Origin: Candidatus Aminicenantes bacterium RBG_13_64_14
Lineage (GTDB): Bacteria; Acidobacteriota; Aminicenantia; Aminicenantales; Saccharicenantaceae
Length of the DNA stretch: 7,384 nucleotides
Direction: 5' to 3'
Assembly (NCBI GenBank): GCA_001773855.1
Contig: MEXZ01000138.1
Span: 1 to 7,384, forward strand
In this document: piece by piece, positions 1 to 6,364 of the stretch
Layout of the letters: the number at the start of each line of letters is the position of its first letter
How positions within the stretch are numbered: the first letter of the stretch is position 1
Notes under the pieces: generated by a model
The model's database searches: none
What the model was told of the DNA's origin: nothing
Seen by the model: the letters and a program-made list of their open reading frames with translations, nothing else
Made by a program: the position numbers and the translations under genes

Positions 1-2
1 AA

Positions 3-491
3 AAAAACGGCGAGGTCCTGACCGATGAAAAGAAAGCGGGGATCCGCCAGCAGAAGGCCTATATGATCTACGAAGGCCTGCCTCTCGACCCGTCGACGCC
101 GGCCCCTGCCGTCGCCGCCGGACCGGCCGACCCTCCCACCTTCCGTGACCAGCTCAAACGCGAATTGAGCGTCGTCGAGTTCCGTATCCCCCTAGCCTAT
201 CTTGCCCAGGCCGGCGCCGTCGCCGCGCCCGGCGAGAACCTCAAGCTCGGCTTCGAATGGGGCGGCATGACAAAGGAGATGAGGTCGGCCTACATGGCCC
301 GGATGGCCGATTCCGGGGCTCGGGCTTCCCAAGGCGACGTCAGAAGCACGGGGGATGATAACAAATGGGTGGCACGCGAGGGCGGCGGCGGGGGCAGTGG
401 TGGCATAGAAGGCGGTATCGGCCAGCCCAACCGCGATACGAAAAAGTACGACTTCTGGATTGACGTCAAGCTTGCCGCCAAGGTTTCCTGA
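3..491 (+). CDS. C-terminal part of an unidentified protein with a beta-rich, possibly DOMON/CBM9-like tail (5' truncated)
   Basis: The reading frame is open from the first full codon at base 3 to the TGA at 489-491, so the real start lies outside the window. About 162 residues are visible. The ATG at 63 is internal-looking: the codons before it read as ordinary protein (NGEVLTDEKKAGIRQQKAY) and no ribosome binding site precedes it. After a Pro/Ala-rich linker comes a stretch reading VVEFRIPLAYL, then PGENLKLGFEWGG, an alternation typical of the last strands of DOMON or family-9 carbohydrate-binding-like domains, where an 'E-x-x-I-P-L' strand is followed by 'G..lk.gf.w'. A glycine-rich run (GGGGGSGGIEGG) then leads to a final YDFWIDVKLA strand. 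I recognise no enzyme motif. The domain assignment is a pattern-based inference; the existence of the coding region is well supported by codon use and protein-like composition. Confidence 0.72.
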   Translation, partial: KNGEVLTDEKKAGIRQQKAYMIYEGLPLDPSTPAPAVAAGPADPPTFRDQLKRELSVVEFRIPLAYLAQAGAVAAPGENLKLGFEWGGMTKEMRSAYMARMADSGARASQGDVRSTGDDNKWVAREGGGGGSGGIEGGIGQPNRDTKKYDFWIDVKLAAKVS

Positions 492-643
492 GCCCGGCGC
501 CAGACGCCCCGTTTCCCGTTAGTTAGGAGCGGGGTGAAGTATGCGTGAGCTTACCGAAATCCGCCAAACCGACGACCCACCGGTATGTGGCGGCATGCCC
601 TAAGAACGAGATGACAAATCGGTGTTTTCGTGAATAGCCAACT
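492..643. other. Convergent intergenic region with two weak hairpins
   Basis: This gap lies between two genes that point at each other. It holds a 5-bp stem CCCCG/CGGGG (507-511 with 530-534) and a two-part stem CCGCCA/TGGCGG (561-566 with 588-593) enclosing ACCG/CGGT (568-571 with 581-584). Neither is followed by a good T-run on either strand, so neither is a textbook factor-independent terminator, though one or both may help end transcription from the two sides. The only open frame of note is the 20-codon one at 541-603, listed separately. Confidence 0.45.
541..603 (+). CDS. Possible 20-residue small ORF (doubtful)
   Basis: ATG at 541 opens a 20-codon frame ending at TAA 601-603; the peptide reads MRELTEIRQTDDPPVCGGMP. 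An AGGAG sequence at 525-529 precedes it, but at 11 bases it is farther from the ATG than ideal. The peptide has a charged N-terminal half and a short C-terminal block (PPVCGGMP) with a single Cys, which superficially resembles a leader-plus-core layout of modified peptides, but no maturation gene is visible in the window. A hairpin (561-593) lies inside the frame, so the sequence may equally be a terminator structure with a chance ORF. I do not recognise it. Confidence 0.2.
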   Translation: MRELTEIRQTDDPPVCGGMP

Positions 644-1561
644 CTAGAAGGGCATCGAGGCCAGGTAGGCTCCGAGGAAGGCCAGGACGACCGCGGCGAT
701 CTTCCATCCGGTCAGGCGTTCCTTCAAAAAAATCGCGGCGATGATGACGATGAAGATCGTGTTGAGCTGGTTGAGGACGGCGGCCACCGACACCTTGGCG
801 TATTTCATCCCGCCCATCCAGAGGATGAGCGAGAGGTAGGAGCCGAAGAACGAGGCGGGAACCAGGGCCTTCCAGTTGCCGCGGACGGCGAGGGGCCCGA
901 GAATGGCCCGCCGGTCCCTGAGGAAGGGAACGAGAAGGATGAGCGCGGCCGCGCCTCCGGCCAGCCTGACCAGGGTCGCCCAAACGACCGACACCGTCCC
1001 CAGCACGGGCTTGACCATGACGATCCCCAAGGCGACGAAGAACATGGCCAGGATCCCATACAGGATGCCGAGGACGAGGTTTTTCGCGTCCATCTTTTCC
1101 GCGCGCCTTTCCCGGGTGATCGTCAGGACCGCGGAGACGACGAGCGCCGCGCCGGCGAGCTGCCAACCCGTCATCCTGTCGCCGAGGAGGACGAAGGACA
1201 GGCCGATGACGAAGGGGCTGTAAAAGCAGTCGACGATGGCCACCAGGCTCGCCCCGAGCCGGTTGAGGCTGTGGAAGAAGAGCGTGTCGGAGAGGGCGAC
1301 GCCGAGGGCGCCGCTGATGAGAAGGAGGACGGTCGTCGAGGCCGGGACCGCGGGGAAGAGCGGCTCTCTCAGGACGAGCATGGTCGGCGCCATGACGACG
1401 AGGGCGAGGACGGTCTTGAACAGGTTGAGGCCGATGGGGTGGACCTTGCGGCCGCTGATGCGGAAGAGGATGACGGCCACGGCCCAGACGAGCCCGGAAG
1501 ACAGGGCGAGCATCTCCCCGAACGAGGGGTATGCGGTGAGCGATTCGAGTAACTTCGTCAT
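644..1561 (-). CDS. EamA/DMT-superfamily membrane transporter
   Basis: This is a 305-residue, ten-helix integral membrane protein of the drug/metabolite transporter superfamily, the usual length for the family. Two homologous EamA repeats are visible, roughly residues 17-148 and 161-302. The end of the first (GDRMTGWQLAGAALVVSAV) and the end of the second (KERLTGWKIAAVVLAFLGAY) match each other closely, which is the family's internal duplication. Between them is a short basic cytoplasmic loop (RERRAEKMDAK, near 150-160). The family exports or imports small metabolites such as amino acids, but the substrate cannot be read from sequence. The start at 1561 has no convincing Shine-Dalgarno; a second in-frame Met at residue 17 is possible but would cut into helix 1. 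A strong promoter lies about 45-75 bases upstream. It follows an unknown membrane protein gene in the same direction, 98 bases away. Confidence 0.93.
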   Translation of the reverse strand: MTKLLESLTAYPSFGEMLALSSGLVWAVAVILFRISGRKVHPIGLNLFKTVLALVVMAPTMLVLREPLFPAVPASTTVLLLISGALGVALSDTLFFHSLNRLGASLVAIVDCFYSPFVIGLSFVLLGDRMTGWQLAGAALVVSAVLTITRERRAEKMDAKNLVLGILYGILAMFFVALGIVMVKPVLGTVSVVWATLVRLAGGAAALILLVPFLRDRRAILGPLAVRGNWKALVPASFFGSYLSLILWMGGMKYAKVSVAAVLNQLNTIFIVIIAAIFLKERLTGWKIAAVVLAFLGAYLASMPF

Positions 1562-1604
1562 GAGTCAGGTCGCGTGGATGGCCGGCCGTAAAAACGGAGC
1601 GCCA

Positions 1605-1633
1605 TTTATAGCAGAGAAGCCGGTTGTGGTCAA
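1605..1633 (-). promoter_or_regulatory. Sigma70-type promoter for the EamA transporter gene
   Basis: Read on the minus strand, TTGACC (1628-1633) is separated by exactly 17 bases from TATAAA (1605-1610). That is five of six consensus bases in each box with ideal spacing. Transcription would start near 1598, giving an untranslated leader of about 36 bases before the start codon at 1561. It lies wholly in the 98-base gap after the upstream unknown gene, so the transporter can be expressed independently. Confidence 0.72.
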
Positions 1634-1659
1634 ATGTCGACGGCGAGGGGGTTCTTCGG

Positions 1660-2097
1660 CTATTTTTTTATGGCGAACAGACTCCGCACGTTGACCCCGA
1701 AATCCTCGGGAGTGAAAACCCACCGGCCGCGGACCTGTTCAAAGAACTCCCCCCAGCCGTTATCCGCCACTACGAATGCCTGACTTCCGCGCCGGACGAT
1801 CTTCCGAATCCCGGGCTTTTGCCCGAGATAGGCCTTGAATCCATTCCGCTCTTTCTCCGTCAGGGTTCTCCCCAACACCTCTTGATAGTCCGCGGCGTCT
1901 CCGGAGGCGAGCGAACCCACGAAATGCTCGAAGGCCTGTTCAACGGAAGCGTACTTGCGCAGATATTCCGGCGAGAAATACCCGTCCTCGTATTCCGGGA
2001 TGGTGAACACAAACCCATACAAATAGAGGAACAGGAGGATCGCCGCGACCCCGGAAAACAAGACCCCGCCGACGACGGTGCTCTTCTGGATGCTCAT
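1660..2097 (-). CDS. Unrecognised single-pass membrane protein, 145 residues
   Basis: The start is set at the ATG whose complement is 2095-2097 because GGAGGG (minus strand, 2102-2107) sits at ideal distance before it; the frame is open for another 141 codons upstream, but that stretch runs through the divergent promoter region and into the neighbouring gene. The protein has a short polar N-terminus, one hydrophobic helix at about residues 8-33 (VVGGVLFSGVAAILLFLYLY), then about 110 soluble residues that include SVEQAFEHFVGSLASGDAADYQEVLG and end FGVNVRSLFAIKK. The soluble part, with alternating acidic and aromatic residues, could be a small alpha+beta fold, but I see no known catalytic or binding motif. 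Its orientation is likely tail-out or tail-in by the charge at Lys5; this is not decidable here. It precedes the EamA transporter gene in the same direction. Confidence 0.78.
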   Translation of the reverse strand: MSIQKSTVVGGVLFSGVAAILLFLYLYGFVFTIPEYEDGYFSPEYLRKYASVEQAFEHFVGSLASGDAADYQEVLGRTLTEKERNGFKAYLGQKPGIRKIVRRGSQAFVVADNGWGEFFEQVRGRWVFTPEDFGVNVRSLFAIKK

Positions 2098-2101
2098 CTC
2101 G

Positions 2102-2107
2102 CCCTCC
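2102..2107 (-). promoter_or_regulatory. Ribosome binding site that fixes the start of the 145-residue membrane protein
   Basis: The minus strand reads GGAGGG four bases before the ATG at 2097. No comparable site precedes any of the upstream in-frame starts, so this site decides the start. Confidence 0.75.
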
Positions 2108-2113
2108 GCGCTT

Positions 2114-2142
2114 ATCTTAGCGCTTTCTTCTGTTGCGGGCAA
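2114..2142 (-). promoter_or_regulatory. Probable promoter for the 145-residue membrane protein, with a dyad over its -10 box
   Basis: On the minus strand TTGCCC (2137-2142) and TAAGAT (2114-2119) are separated by 17 bases, each matching four of six consensus positions. A short inverted repeat GCGCT/AGCGC (2108-2112 with 2119-2123) straddles the -10 box and could be an operator or just a chance dyad. The predicted start would leave a leader of only about 10 bases holding the strong ribosome binding site. Confidence 0.45.
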
Positions 2143-2190
2143 ATCGCGCCTAGCGATATCCCACAACGGGATTGTCCGGAGGAAGACGAG

Positions 2191-2220
2191 TTGACCGGCC
2201 CGCGAGCCGCATGTTATAAA
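2191..2220 (+). promoter_or_regulatory. Sigma70-type promoter for the C69 dipeptidase gene
   Basis: TTGACC (2191-2196) is followed after 17 bases by TTATAA (2214-2219), or after 18 by TATAAA (2215-2220). Transcription would begin near 2226, leaving a leader of about 37 bases. The boxes are nearly identical to those in front of the EamA gene on the other strand. This promoter probably also serves the downstream symporter. Confidence 0.72.
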
Positions 2221-2251
2221 TCGGGGCAGATGGAGTCGTGACAAAACGAAC

Positions 2252-2257
2252 GAGGAG
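2252..2257 (+). promoter_or_regulatory. Ribosome binding site of the C69 dipeptidase gene
   Basis: GAGGAG lies six bases before the ATG at 2264, supporting that start, which also opens directly into a typical signal peptide. Confidence 0.75.
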
Positions 2258-2263
2258 TGTTCC

Positions 2264-3856
2264 ATGAAAAAATTCCGCTGCTTGCCTCTGCTGGCGGTCA
2301 GTCTGACCGTCCTGGCCTTGTCTTTCCTTCCCGGCGTTCCGGGGTCTTCGGCCCGCCAGGACGAGCCGCTCGAGTTCGACTCCTGCACGAGCATCCTGGT
2401 CGGCCGGCTGGCTTCCGTCGATGGCTCGACGATGACCTCCCACTCCTGCGACTCCGGGACGGACCGGACCTGGATGACCATCGTCCCGGCGGCGAAGCAC
2501 AAGCCCGGCGAAATGACCAAGGTCTATTACGAGCCCAAGCGGACCAAGGGGCCGAACGACCCCGACCGTCTGGAAACGGGCGAGATCCCGCAGGTCGCGG
2601 AGACCTACGCGTTCCTCAACGCCGCGTACCCCATCATGAACGAGCACCAGCTGGCCATCGGCGAGACGACGATCGGCAGCCGCCGCGAGATGGTCAGCGA
2701 GAACGGTATTATCGACGCGCCCGAGCTCTACCGCCTCGTCCTCGAGAGGGCGAAAACGGCCCGCGAAGCCATCCGCGTCGCCGACGAGCTGACGAAAGCG
2801 TACGGATACAACGACTGGGGCGAGTGCTTCACCTTCGCCGATACCAAGGAGGTCTGGCATTTCGAGATCCACGGCCCGGGCAAGGGCAAAAAAGGCGCCG
2901 TATGGGCGGCCCAGCGGGTCCCCGACGACGAGATCGGCGTCTCGGCCAACGCCGGGCGCATCCGGCAGCTCGACCTCGCCAAAGCGGAGTATTTCCTGGC
3001 CTCGGCCAACGTCATGTCATTGGCCGAAGAGATGGGTGTCTGGTCAAAAGCGAGCGGTCAGCCGTTCGAATTCTGCTACGCTTACAACCCGGAATCGCGG
3101 ACGAGCGTCTACTGCCGGCGGCGCGAGTGGCGGGTCCTGAGCCTGCTCGCCCCGTCCCTCAAGCTCCATCCGGAATCCGAGAATTACCCCTTTTCCGTCA
3201 AGCCCGATAAGAAGGTCGGCGTCGCCGACGTCCTGGCCATCTTCCGCGACACCTACGGCGGGACCGAGTACGACATGACCCGGTCCCTCATGGCCGTCAA
3301 CCGGAAAGGGGAGACGGTCAAGAGCCCGGTCGCCAGCCCGTTCATGTCGAGCGACCTCCGCGAGCTCTTCCGCATCAAGCGTGAACGGACGATCTGCTCG
3401 CCGGCCGCGACCTACCTCCAGGTCACCCAGTCGAGGGACTGGCTGCCTGGGCCCATCGGCGGCGTCGTCTGGCTCGGCTACGACAACCCGGCCACGACCC
3501 CGCACGTCCCGGTTTATATCGGGATCTCCCAGATGCCGGCGTCCTACATGGTCGATGGACGCTGGACCTTCAGCCGCGATTGCGCCTGGTGGGCCTTCCG
3601 GACAGTGAGCCGGCTGGCCAACTTCCGCTGGCAGGACATGACCAAGGACATCGAGAAGGTCTGGAAGGAGGCCGAGGACAGGTGGTTCGCCAACCAGACC
3701 AAGTTCGAGGAGGAGGCCCTGGCCCTCTACAAGAAAGATCCGAAGAAAGCCCGGGAGCTCCTGACGAAATATTCCCACGACCAGGCGAACCAGACTGTCG
3801 CCGCCTACTGGAAGCTTGGCGACGACCTCTGGCTCAAGTACTCCGGGGCCTTCTAA
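2264..3856 (+). CDS. Secreted peptidase family C69 dipeptidase (PepD-like)
   Basis: This 530-residue protein belongs to the C69 N-terminal-nucleophile dipeptidases, which cleave dipeptides and short peptides. Residues 1-30 are a classic signal peptide: MKK, a hydrophobic core (LPLLAVSLTVLALSFL), and a GSSA cleavage site. Ten residues later comes Cys41 in SCTSILVGRLASVDGST, the family's nucleophile that becomes N-terminal after self-cleavage. Further family signatures follow: GETTIGSRRE near 133-142, GECFTFADTKEVWHFEI near 186-202, and WAAQRVPDDEIGVSANAGRI near 214-233. Family members without a signal are about 470-490 residues, so the extra length is mostly the export signal. It should act in the periplasm or outside. 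The C-terminal 100 residues are charged and helical (KDIEKVWKEAEDRW...). It lies 79 bases before a sodium symporter in the same direction, suggesting that released products are imported. Its start is supported by the ribosome binding site and signal peptide. Confidence 0.93.
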   Translation: MKKFRCLPLLAVSLTVLALSFLPGVPGSSARQDEPLEFDSCTSILVGRLASVDGSTMTSHSCDSGTDRTWMTIVPAAKHKPGEMTKVYYEPKRTKGPNDPDRLETGEIPQVAETYAFLNAAYPIMNEHQLAIGETTIGSRREMVSENGIIDAPELYRLVLERAKTAREAIRVADELTKAYGYNDWGECFTFADTKEVWHFEIHGPGKGKKGAVWAAQRVPDDEIGVSANAGRIRQLDLAKAEYFLASANVMSLAEEMGVWSKASGQPFEFCYAYNPESRTSVYCRRREWRVLSLLAPSLKLHPESENYPFSVKPDKKVGVADVLAIFRDTYGGTEYDMTRSLMAVNRKGETVKSPVASPFMSSDLRELFRIKRERTICSPAATYLQVTQSRDWLPGPIGGVVWLGYDNPATTPHVPVYIGISQMPASYMVDGRWTFSRDCAWWAFRTVSRLANFRWQDMTKDIEKVWKEAEDRWFANQTKFEEEALALYKKDPKKARELLTKYSHDQANQTVAAYWKLGDDLWLKYSGAF

Positions 3857-3858
3857 AT

Positions 3859-3921
3859 CGGGGACACAATACCAATTTCCGAATTCTTTCCGGGAGAGAG
3901 GGAAGCAGAACTTGTGTCCCG
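3859..3921 (+). repeat. Hairpin repeat with GGGACACAA / TTGTGTCCC arms between dipeptidase and symporter
   Basis: A perfect 9-bp inverted repeat, GGGACACAA at 3861-3869 and TTGTGTCCC at 3912-3920, encloses a 42-base purine/pyrimidine-skewed loop that itself contains TTTCCG twice. It fills most of the gap between the two genes. Arms of this GGGGACA type resemble the ends of REP-like elements mobilised by REP-associated tyrosine transposases; that link is from general knowledge, not shown here. No T-run follows, so it is not an obvious terminator and read-through into the symporter is possible. A related hairpin stands at 6511-6552. Confidence 0.6.
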
Positions 3922-3935
3922 AGGTTTGAGATAGA

Positions 3936-6044
3936 ATGACGATCTTCGGCCTGCACATTATCGACTTCGCCATCGTCCTCGTCTTCATCCTCATCGTCCT
4001 CGGACTCGGCTGGCGGGCCTCGCGCAAGACGAAGACGACCGAGGACTTCTACATCGCCGGCCGCCGGCTCGGTAAGTTCTACCAGTTCTTCCTCAACCTG
4101 GGGACGTCGACCAACGCCGACCAGGCCATCATCGTCTCCCGCGAGGTCTACCGCCAGGGCATCGGCGGCATGTGGATCCAGTACCTCGTCCTCTTCCTGA
4201 CGCCCTTTTACTGGTTCACCACGGCCTTCTTCCGCCGCGTCCGGCTGGTGACCATCGGCGATTTCTTCACCGAGCGGTTCAAGAGCCGTTTCCTGGGCGC
4301 CGCCTTTGCTGTCTTCACCCTGTTCATGGCCTTCCTCGGCAACGGCGTCGGCTACATGGTCGCCGCCAAGACGATGATGGCCCTGACGCCCAAGCCGGTC
4401 GAGAAATACACGGTCCAGGAAAAACAAAGCGTCGACCTTTTCCACGAATACCAGGCGCTCCGGGCTAAAACGGAGAAGACGGAACTCGCCCCTGCGGACG
4501 AGGCGCGCCTGACCGAGCTCGGCGAGCGGCAGAAGAAGGGCGAGCTCAAGGCCTTCATCTCCTACACCGACTCGGTGATGATCTATCTCGTATACACCGT
4601 GATCGTGGCCGTCTACACGATGATGGGCGGGTTCCTCGCCGCCGCCATCACCGATGTCATCCAGGGCTTCCTGCTGACGACGTTCTCGCTCATGCTCATC
4701 CCCATCGCCCTGACCCGGGTCGGCGGCTTCGCCGGCCTCCACGCCACGGTCCCGGACTTCATGTTCCGGCTCTTCGGCTCGGCGGCGACGAGCGAGTACG
4801 CCTGGTACACCATCCTGGCCATGGCCCTGGCCAACCTCGTCTCCATCATCGCCGTCGCTTCGGGCATGCAGACGGCCGGTTCGGCCAAGAACGAGATGAC
4901 CGCCCGCGTCGGCATGATCGGGGGGATGTTCTTCAAGCGCTTCATCATGATCTTCTGGGCCCTGACCGGCCTTCTGGCCATCGCCCTCTACTCCGGCCAG
5001 CTCCACGACCCGGACCTCATCTGGGGACACATGACCATGGACCTCCTCTTCCCGGGGGCCATCGGGCTGATGATGGCCGGGGTCCTGTCGGCGAAGATGT
5101 CGAGTCTCGCCGGTTCGAGCGTCGCCTACTCGGCGCTTTTCATTCGCAACCTCTACCAGCCCTTCGTCAAGCCCAAGTCGGACCGCCACCTCATCAACGT
5201 CGGGCGCATCGCCATCGGCGTGACCCTCCTTGGCGGGGTGGGCGTGGCCCTCTTCATCGGCAACCTGCTCGACCTGTTCAAGTATTTCATCTCGCTCCCG
5301 GCCATCTTCGGGGCGGCCATTTGGCTGGGCTTCCTCTGGCGACGGGTGACCAAGACGGCCGTCATCGCCCAGGTCTTCGTCTGCTTCACCATCTACGCGC
5401 TCGTCCCCAACGTCTTCCAGTCGCTCGAGTGGGCCCGGACGCGGCAGGGGTTTCTTCGGGAAACGAGGCCCCGGGTGGTCATGATCACGACGCAGGCCCT
5501 GCGCGAGGACGTCGCTGCCGGCCGGGCGGCGAAGGTCGGCGAGGTCATCCGCAAGGAGCATGCCAGCCCGCCCGAAGGCATCTTCTACGAGAAAGTCGCC
5601 CGCCGCGACGCGACGGACCCGGCCTCGCCGCGCGTCGGGATCGGCCGCTTCCACGCCGAACTCTGGGTCCTGAGCTGGTTCGGGGTCGATTTTTCCGCCT
5701 TCTCCAAGGCCCAGCTGAGCGCGGTACGCTTCGGCTTCGACGCCCTCTTTCCCTTCGTCCTGCTTTTCCTCCTGAGCGCCTTCACGCGGCCGGTGCCTAA
5801 GTCCGATCTCGACCGCTTCTTCGCCCGGGTCCATACGCCGGTCCAGCCGACGCCCGAAGAGGAGGAGCGGGCCCTGCGGTACGCGGTCGAACACTATGAG
5901 GAGGTTGAGAAGCGCAAGCTCCGGCCGGGCTCGAACTGGGAGATCATGAAGCCGAAGCTCATCGACGTCCTCGGCTTCGGCGGCTGCTGGCTCCTCGTCG
6001 GCGTCGTCATCCTCCTCCTCTGGCTGATGGTGAATATTAAGTAG
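3936..6044 (+). CDS. Sodium:solute symporter (SSS family) with two large soluble insertions
   Basis: This 702-residue membrane protein has the SSS (SLC5-like, LeuT-fold) layout: helix 1 at about 8-27, then the TTEDFYIAGRRLG loop, the NLGTSTNADQAII broken helix, and near 379-410 the signature MMAGVLSAKMSSLAGSSVAYSAL... with adjacent Ser389-Ser390, the region that supplies Na+ ligands in the family. Its role is Na+-driven uptake of a small solute; the substrate is unknown. Most family members have 450-600 residues; here the surplus is in two polar blocks, about 152-210 (Lys/Glu-rich, coiled-coil-like, ELAPADEARLTELGERQKK) and about 497-597 (RTRQGFLRETRPRVVMITTQ onward). The C-terminus has a charged segment and a last helix (CWLLVGVVILLLWLMV). 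The start at 3936 has only a weak GAGG upstream at 3921, but it places helix 1 directly after the initiator. It probably shares a transcript with the dipeptidase. Confidence 0.93.
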   Translation: MTIFGLHIIDFAIVLVFILIVLGLGWRASRKTKTTEDFYIAGRRLGKFYQFFLNLGTSTNADQAIIVSREVYRQGIGGMWIQYLVLFLTPFYWFTTAFFRRVRLVTIGDFFTERFKSRFLGAAFAVFTLFMAFLGNGVGYMVAAKTMMALTPKPVEKYTVQEKQSVDLFHEYQALRAKTEKTELAPADEARLTELGERQKKGELKAFISYTDSVMIYLVYTVIVAVYTMMGGFLAAAITDVIQGFLLTTFSLMLIPIALTRVGGFAGLHATVPDFMFRLFGSAATSEYAWYTILAMALANLVSIIAVASGMQTAGSAKNEMTARVGMIGGMFFKRFIMIFWALTGLLAIALYSGQLHDPDLIWGHMTMDLLFPGAIGLMMAGVLSAKMSSLAGSSVAYSALFIRNLYQPFVKPKSDRHLINVGRIAIGVTLLGGVGVALFIGNLLDLFKYFISLPAIFGAAIWLGFLWRRVTKTAVIAQVFVCFTIYALVPNVFQSLEWARTRQGFLRETRPRVVMITTQALREDVAAGRAAKVGEVIRKEHASPPEGIFYEKVARRDATDPASPRVGIGRFHAELWVLSWFGVDFSAFSKAQLSAVRFGFDALFPFVLLFLLSAFTRPVPKSDLDRFFARVHTPVQPTPEEEERALRYAVEHYEEVEKRKLRPGSNWEIMKPKLIDVLGFGGCWLLVGVVILLLWLMVNIK

Positions 6045-6131
6045 GGCCTCGGGCCAGATCTCGCTCATTCGGATTTCTGGACTTGGGGCGTGCCGGTCCG
6101 TCGGCCGCCTGGCGGCCTCGGGCATCATCAT

Positions 6132-6159
6132 CGTTCGCTGCCGTGATACGTTCGCTGCC
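6132..6159 (+). repeat. 11-bp direct repeat, 17-base period
   Basis: CGTTCGCTGCC occurs at 6132-6142 and again at 6149-6159, separated by GTGATA. The second copy runs straight into the CACCAACCC stem. It could be a pair of protein-binding sites or the trace of a small duplication. Confidence 0.7.
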
Positions 6160-6190
6160 ACCAACCCCCTTTTTTGAAACTGGGTTGGTG
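6159..6190. repeat. 9-bp perfect inverted repeat with T-rich loop
   Basis: CACCAACCC (6159-6167) pairs with GGGTTGGTG (6182-6190) around a 14-base loop containing six T residues. The stem is stable, but no T-run follows on the plus strand, so it is not a standard terminator. It forms one arm of the larger element. Confidence 0.65.
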
Positions 6191-6271
6191 ACGCTCAGTA
6201 TTAACCCTGCGCATGCCCCCGGGCTTAAGGCCGGGGAGCCGAATGGGTTTATTCTTAACGCCGGTCAGTGC

Positions 6272-6364
6272 GCCGGACTCGGCACCAAAACAACTCGCTC
6301 GGCGTGCGCTACGCCTCGCTCAGACACGTTTTGGCGGTTTCCCCTGAAACTTCCCTCGTCCGGC
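6272..6364. repeat. Nested multi-stem core (candidate structured RNA or repeat)
   Basis: An outer helix GCCGGAC/GTCCGGC (6272-6278 with 6358-6364) encloses two branches. Branch one is CCAAAAC/GTTTTGG (6285-6291 with 6328-6334), itself enclosing GGCGT/ACGCC (6301-6305 with 6311-6315). Branch two is a tight hairpin GTTTC/GAAAC (6337-6341 with 6346-6350) with a CCCT loop. All four pairings are perfect and mutually compatible, forming a three-way junction. This many compatible helices in 93 bases is unlike coding DNA and suggests selection for structure, in DNA or RNA. Confidence 0.55.

Noticed and set aside
1236..1694. Plus-strand frame of 152 codons opposite the EamA gene
   Set aside because: Antisense shadow rich in Arg, Thr and Met; the minus-strand frame encodes clear transmembrane helices and the EamA duplication.
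2098..2520. N-terminal extension of the 145-residue membrane protein to 2520
   Set aside because: It would run through the divergent promoters and antisense to the dipeptidase signal peptide. The GGAGGG site fixes the start at 2097.
2257..3210. 317-codon plus-strand frame overlapping the dipeptidase
   Set aside because: Arg/Pro/Gly-rich shadow of the dipeptidase in another frame; the dipeptidase frame has family signatures throughout.
3834..6164. Long open frame of 776 codons on the minus strand
   Set aside because: It lies antisense to the symporter, and its product is a featureless Asp/Glu/His/Arg-rich string, as expected from the complement of GC-rich hydrophobic codons.
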